Position numbers and translations under genes: made by a program. Of a DNA stretch of 64,000 bases, positions 61,073-64,000 are shown piece by piece. The stretch spans positions 830,001-894,000 of the forward strand of contig NZ_CP126539.1 in the NCBI RefSeq assembly GCF_030177755.1. Direction: 5' to 3'. The stretch's first letter is position 1, and every line of letters starts with the position of its first letter. The stretch is from Devosia sp. RR2S18. Lineage in GTDB: Bacteria > Pseudomonadota > Alphaproteobacteria > Rhizobiales > Devosiaceae. The notes beneath the pieces are model-generated. The model was not told where the DNA came from and made no database searches. It was given only the letters and a program-made list of their open reading frames with translations.

Positions 61073-62781
61073 TTGGCAGCCCTTGTTTGCGCATACTCAT
61101 CGCGCAATTCCTTCTTGGAGAGCTTGCCAATGAGCGTCTTGGGAAGCGCATCCTTGAAGATGATCTCCTTGGGCATCTCGATCTTGTTTAGGCGCTCGGT
61201 AAGGAAGTGCTTTAGATCGGCCTCGGTGGTGCTCTGCCCGTCCTTGAGCTTGACGTAGGCGACGGGCGCCTCTCCCCGATACTCGTCGGGCACGCCGATG
61301 ACGTTGGTTTCCTCGACGGCTTCATGAGCCATCAGCGCTTCCTCGATGGTGCGCGGATAGACGTTGAAACCCGAACAGATGATGAGGTCCTTGATACGAT
61401 CAACAAGGAAGACATAGCCGTCCTCGTCCATGTGGCCAACATCGCCGGTGCGCAGCCAACCATCCATGAACGCTTCACGGCTTGCTTCGGGGTTCTCGTA
61501 ATATCCCGTCATCACCTGCGGGCCCTTGACCTGCAACTCGCCATTTTCCCCGATCCCGACCACTTTGCCGCTGTCCACATCGACGAAGCGAATGTCCGTC
61601 CCGGGCAGTGGCATGCCGATGGACATGGGCTTGGACGGGACGCGAAGAGCGGCGCAGCAAACGACGGGGGAGGCTTCCGTCAGGCCGTAGCCTTCGGCGA
61701 GGAGAGCCTTGGATTTCTTGGCAAAGGCGGCGCGGACTTCATCGGGCAGGGCTGCGCCGCCGGAGATTGCCACTTCGAGGCTCTCCAGCTGCTCGGCAGT
61801 GACGGAGGGGGCGCGCGCTATGGCGTTGAGCAGGGTGGGGACGGCAGGCAGCACATTGGCTTTGGTGCGGGCAAAAACATTGAGCAACGCCTTGAGCTCG
61901 AAGCGGGGCAGCATGATCACCGGCGTGCCGTTGCACAGCGGCACGTTCATGCAGACGGTCATGGCGAAGATGTGGAAAAAGGGCAGGACGGCGATGACCT
62001 TGGAGGGCGGATAGAATAGCCCGCACCCCCACTTATCGATCTGGCTCATATTGGCCGAGATGTTAGCGTGGGTGAGGAGGGCGCCCTTGGGGATGCCGGT
62101 CGTGCCGCCGGTATATTGCTGAACGGCGACGTCGTTATCCGCGTCGATAGTGACGGGGGTCGGCTCGTGTCCTTGCTTGAGGAGGTCGTCAAAGAGAGTG
62201 ATGTTCTCCCGGATGGGCGAGGCGCCGATCTTGGCCAGGTCCTTGCGCTTGGCCACCGAGAACAGGACTTTTTTGACTGTCGGCAGCGCGTTGGGGAAGT
62301 GGCAGACGATCAGCTTCTTGACGTGGCCCGCCTGAACCAGGGCTTCAGCCTTCTCATAGATCTGCTGGAGGTCCAGGGTCACCATAAGGTCGGCGCCTGC
62401 ATTGCCGGTGATGTGACTGAGCTCGTGGACGGTATAAAGCGGATTGCAGTTGACCACGGTGCCGCCGGCGCGCAGCACGGCGTAGTAGGCGATTGGGTAG
62501 AACGGCGTGTTGGGCAGCATCAGCGCTACCCGGCTGCCCTTGGTAATGCCGAACTGCTGCTGCAATGCTCCCGCAAGCGCGGTGATCTTGCGGCCGAGTT
62601 CTCCAAAGGTGGTGGTGCCGCCCAGGAAATCGAGCGCTACGGCGGAAGGGTTCTTGGCGCAGGCAGCCAGCACTTGCTCATGCACCGGACGGGTGTCGAT
62701 GGGTGCATCCCACTGAATACCTTCAGGGTAGGAGGCAATCCACGGGCGAAGCGGGGATGCGGTGTCGATCGTGGTATCCAT
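61069..62781 (-). CDS. fadD: Long-chain fatty-acid-CoA ligase
   Basis: 570 residues with GGAGG before the ATG. AMP-forming enzyme motifs: P-loop VQQYTGGTTGIPKGALL, EGYGLTEASP, GWLRTGDVGHMDEDGYVFLVDRIKDLIICSGFNVYP, and the C-terminal catalytic Lys in ALPKTLIGKLSKKELR. It activates fatty acids with CoA for beta-oxidation. It is co-transcribed with the LiuR-like regulator and divergent from an acyl-CoA dehydrogenase gene. Confidence 0.93.
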   Translation of the reverse strand: MDTTIDTASPLRPWIASYPEGIQWDAPIDTRPVHEQVLAACAKNPSAVALDFLGGTTTFGELGRKITALAGALQQQFGITKGSRVALMLPNTPFYPIAYYAVLRAGGTVVNCNPLYTVHELSHITGNAGADLMVTLDLQQIYEKAEALVQAGHVKKLIVCHFPNALPTVKKVLFSVAKRKDLAKIGASPIRENITLFDDLLKQGHEPTPVTIDADNDVAVQQYTGGTTGIPKGALLTHANISANMSQIDKWGCGLFYPPSKVIAVLPFFHIFAMTVCMNVPLCNGTPVIMLPRFELKALLNVFARTKANVLPAVPTLLNAIARAPSVTAEQLESLEVAISGGAALPDEVRAAFAKKSKALLAEGYGLTEASPVVCCAALRVPSKPMSIGMPLPGTDIRFVDVDSGKVVGIGENGELQVKGPQVMTGYYENPEASREAFMDGWLRTGDVGHMDEDGYVFLVDRIKDLIICSGFNVYPRTIEEALMAHEAVEETNVIGVPDEYRGEAPVAYVKLKDGQSTTEADLKHFLTERLNKIEMPKEIIFKDALPKTLIGKLSKKELRDEYAQTRAAK

Positions 62782-62829
62782 GGCTTTCCTCCGGTGCCGT
62801 TGCGGCGCGGGCTTTCCGCCCGATTTCTA

Positions 62830-62860
62830 TAACTATTCCACGAGTTGACGTTAGCGTCAA
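62830..62860 (-). promoter_or_regulatory. fadD promoter with overlapping MerR/LiuR-type operator
   Basis: TTGACGTTAGCGTCAA at 62845-62860 is symmetric in 14 of 16 bases. On the minus strand its outer arm reads TTGACG as a -35 (62860-62855), and 19 nt later TAGTTA (62835-62830) can be the -10. A 19-nt spacer containing the operator is the classic MerR arrangement. Confidence 0.6.
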
Positions 62861-62949
62861 ACGGCTGCCCGAACCTTTGGTTCGCTGCTGCGTTACGAGA
62901 TCGGGAGGAGCCGTCCTGCGCAATTCACGGCGACGTATTGGGCGACGCA

Positions 62950-62977
62950 TTGACGTTTACGTAAAGCGCGCTAAATT
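62950..62977 (+). promoter_or_regulatory. fadE promoter with MerR/LiuR-type operator
   Basis: TTGACGTTTACGTAAA at 62950-62965 is an imperfect palindrome (6 of 8 pairs) sharing TTGACGTT with the fadD site. TTGACG as -35 and TAAATT (62972-62977) as -10 with a 16-nt spacer would drive fadE. Confidence 0.5.
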
Positions 62978-63103
62978 GTCCTCAATGAACCTGGGTACCT
63001 GCGCTATGATCCCGACGCGGTAACCCGATGCCGGCCTAGAGGGTAGGCACACACTACCGGGATTTGCGTCGATCCGGCGGGCGACGTTTTGGAGGGCGAA
63101 AAC

Positions 63104-64000
63104 GTGACTCTTGCGCTTATCATTATCACCCTAGTTGTCTTTGGCGTCTTGGCCATGCGGCAGAGCCCGCTTTGGCAATGGGGCCTGGCGGTGCTTGTCA
63201 TCGGCATTCTGAAGCAGGTCGGCTATGGCTCGACCAGCGTTCTGGGCTTTGTCCTGGCCTGCCTGCCTGGCATCGTTCTCCTGCTCCTCAGTGTTCCCGC
63301 CATTCGCAAGGCGACGGTCATCAAGCCCGTCTACGGCATGGTCAAATCCATCCTACCGCGCGTAAGCCGCACCGAGCAGGAAGCCCTCGATGCCGGTACC
63401 GTCGGCTGGGATGCCGAGCTCTTTTCCGGCAAGCCGGACTGGACCAAGCTGCGCTCGATACGCCCGCTGACGCTTTCTGCCGAAGAGTTGGCTTTCCTCG
63501 ATGGCCCGACCGAAGAAGTGTGTCGGATGATCGATGATTGGGATGCGCGCAACAATCTTACCGATCTGCCGCCCGAGGTTTGGCAGTTCCTCAAGGACAA
63601 GGGCTTCCTGGGCATGCTCATTCACAAGGAGCATGGCGGCCTAGGCTTCTCCGCCCAGGCGCAGTCGATGATCGTTTCCAAGATCGCCAGCCGCTCCGTG
63701 GCTGCGGGCATCACGGTAATGGTGCCCAACTCACTCGGACCGGGTGAACTGCTTGAAAAATACGGCACGCCTGAACAGAAGGAAAAATACCTCGGTCGCC
63801 TTGCCAAGGGGCAGGAAGTGCCATGCTTTGCGCTCACCGGAATTCACTCCGGGTCGGATGCTGGCGGCATGCGCGATATCGGCGTGGTCACCAAGGGCAC
63901 CTATCAGGGCAAGGAAGTGTTGGGCGTGCGTCTCTCCTGGGACAAGCGCTATATCACTCTTGCCCCCGTCGCCACGCTGGTCGGTCTAGCTTTCATCCTC
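63104..64000 (+). CDS. fadE: Acyl-CoA dehydrogenase FadE (3' partial)
   Basis: Open from GTG 63104 (GGAGG at 63091-63095, 8 nt away) to the right edge, 299 codons without a stop. The N-terminus has two membrane segments (TLALIIITLVVFGVLA and a second near residues 45-62), as in E. coli-type FadE, then the acyl-CoA dehydrogenase N-terminal domain (LPPEVWQFLKDKGFLGMLI; HGGLGFSAQAQSMIVSKIA; GTPEQKEKYLGRLAKGQEV; CFALTGIHSGSDAGGMRD). It catalyses the first oxidation step of beta-oxidation at the membrane. The FAD-binding C-terminal part lies outside the window. Confidence 0.9.
   Translation, partial: MTLALIIITLVVFGVLAMRQSPLWQWGLAVLVIGILKQVGYGSTSVLGFVLACLPGIVLLLLSVPAIRKATVIKPVYGMVKSILPRVSRTEQEALDAGTVGWDAELFSGKPDWTKLRSIRPLTLSAEELAFLDGPTEEVCRMIDDWDARNNLTDLPPEVWQFLKDKGFLGMLIHKEHGGLGFSAQAQSMIVSKIASRSVAAGITVMVPNSLGPGELLEKYGTPEQKEKYLGRLAKGQEVPCFALTGIHSGSDAGGMRDIGVVTKGTYQGKEVLGVRLSWDKRYITLAPVATLVGLAFIL

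Larger units (their letters stand above)
62782..63103. other. Divergent regulatory region, fadD / fadE
   Basis: 322 bp. It contains two TTGACG-type symmetric sites (62845-62860, 62950-62965) exactly 105 bp apart, a small CGAACC/GGTTCG hairpin (62870-62884) and a GGAGG ribosome-binding site for the fadE start. Nothing else was recognised. Confidence 0.6.

Overview
The window looks like a chromosomal segment of an alphaproteobacterium of the order Hyphomicrobiales; the gene content suggests Devosia or a close relative such as Pelagibacterium. This is inferred from the high GC, the dense binding-protein ABC sugar importers of MalFGK/UgpC type, paired TIGR02587/TIGR02588 genes, M81 (MlrC-like) metallopeptidases, DUF6894 and SPW-repeat small proteins, and several intergenic matches to the alphaproteobacterial general stress promoter (GGAAC-N16/17-CGTT, sigma EcfG). 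No rRNA, tRNA, CRISPR array, integrase or transposase was seen.

Layout. 0-8.4 kb: a 5'-truncated exported PRC-barrel protein with a proline-rich beta repeat, a LacI regulator, a lytic transglycosylase, an AI-2E transporter, a tandem HD-GYP protein, and a run of small envelope or stress proteins, two of them under 60 residues. 8.6-17.6 kb: carbohydrate cluster 1 (cytoplasmic GH, binding protein, two permeases, ATPase, GH43 beta-xylosidase, Gfo/Idh/MocA oxidoreductase). 17.6-29.3 kb: a stress and signalling block with a PAS-PAS hybrid kinase, treY, xthA, two Crp/Fnr regulators, small unknowns, a cysteine hydrolase, an LLM-like oxidoreductase, a lone receiver protein and the TIGR02587/02588 pair. 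29.3-44.1 kb: carbohydrate cluster 2 (Gfo/Idh/MocA, two permeases, binding protein, ATPase, RpiR regulator, GH20 hexosaminidase), bracketed by two M81 metallopeptidases and followed by RidA, an SDR, a D-serine-dehydratase-type PLP enzyme and a GNAT protein. 44.1-64 kb: housekeeping and DNA repair (AAG glycosylase, stress SDR, RecQ plus a DUF1624 membrane protein, a heterodimeric ABC exporter, an aldo/keto reductase, an M16C protease, an esterase, a DNA-ligase-associated exonuclease plus ATP-dependent ligase, a UvrB/C-motif protein), then a fatty-acid module (FadD-MerR facing FadE, which runs off the window).

How it fits together. Five well-placed EcfG-type promoters tie the AI-2E transporter, a DUF6894 protein, the hybrid kinase, treY and the stress SDR into a probable general stress regulon. 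Two symmetric TTGACG-type sites between fadD and fadE fit control by the LiuR-like MerR protein co-transcribed with fadD. The most promising uncharacterised unit is the RidA/SDR/PLP-dehydratase set facing an M81 peptidase, next to a GH20/RpiR importer cluster. It may degrade D-amino-acid-containing or amino-sugar-peptide material, but that is inference.
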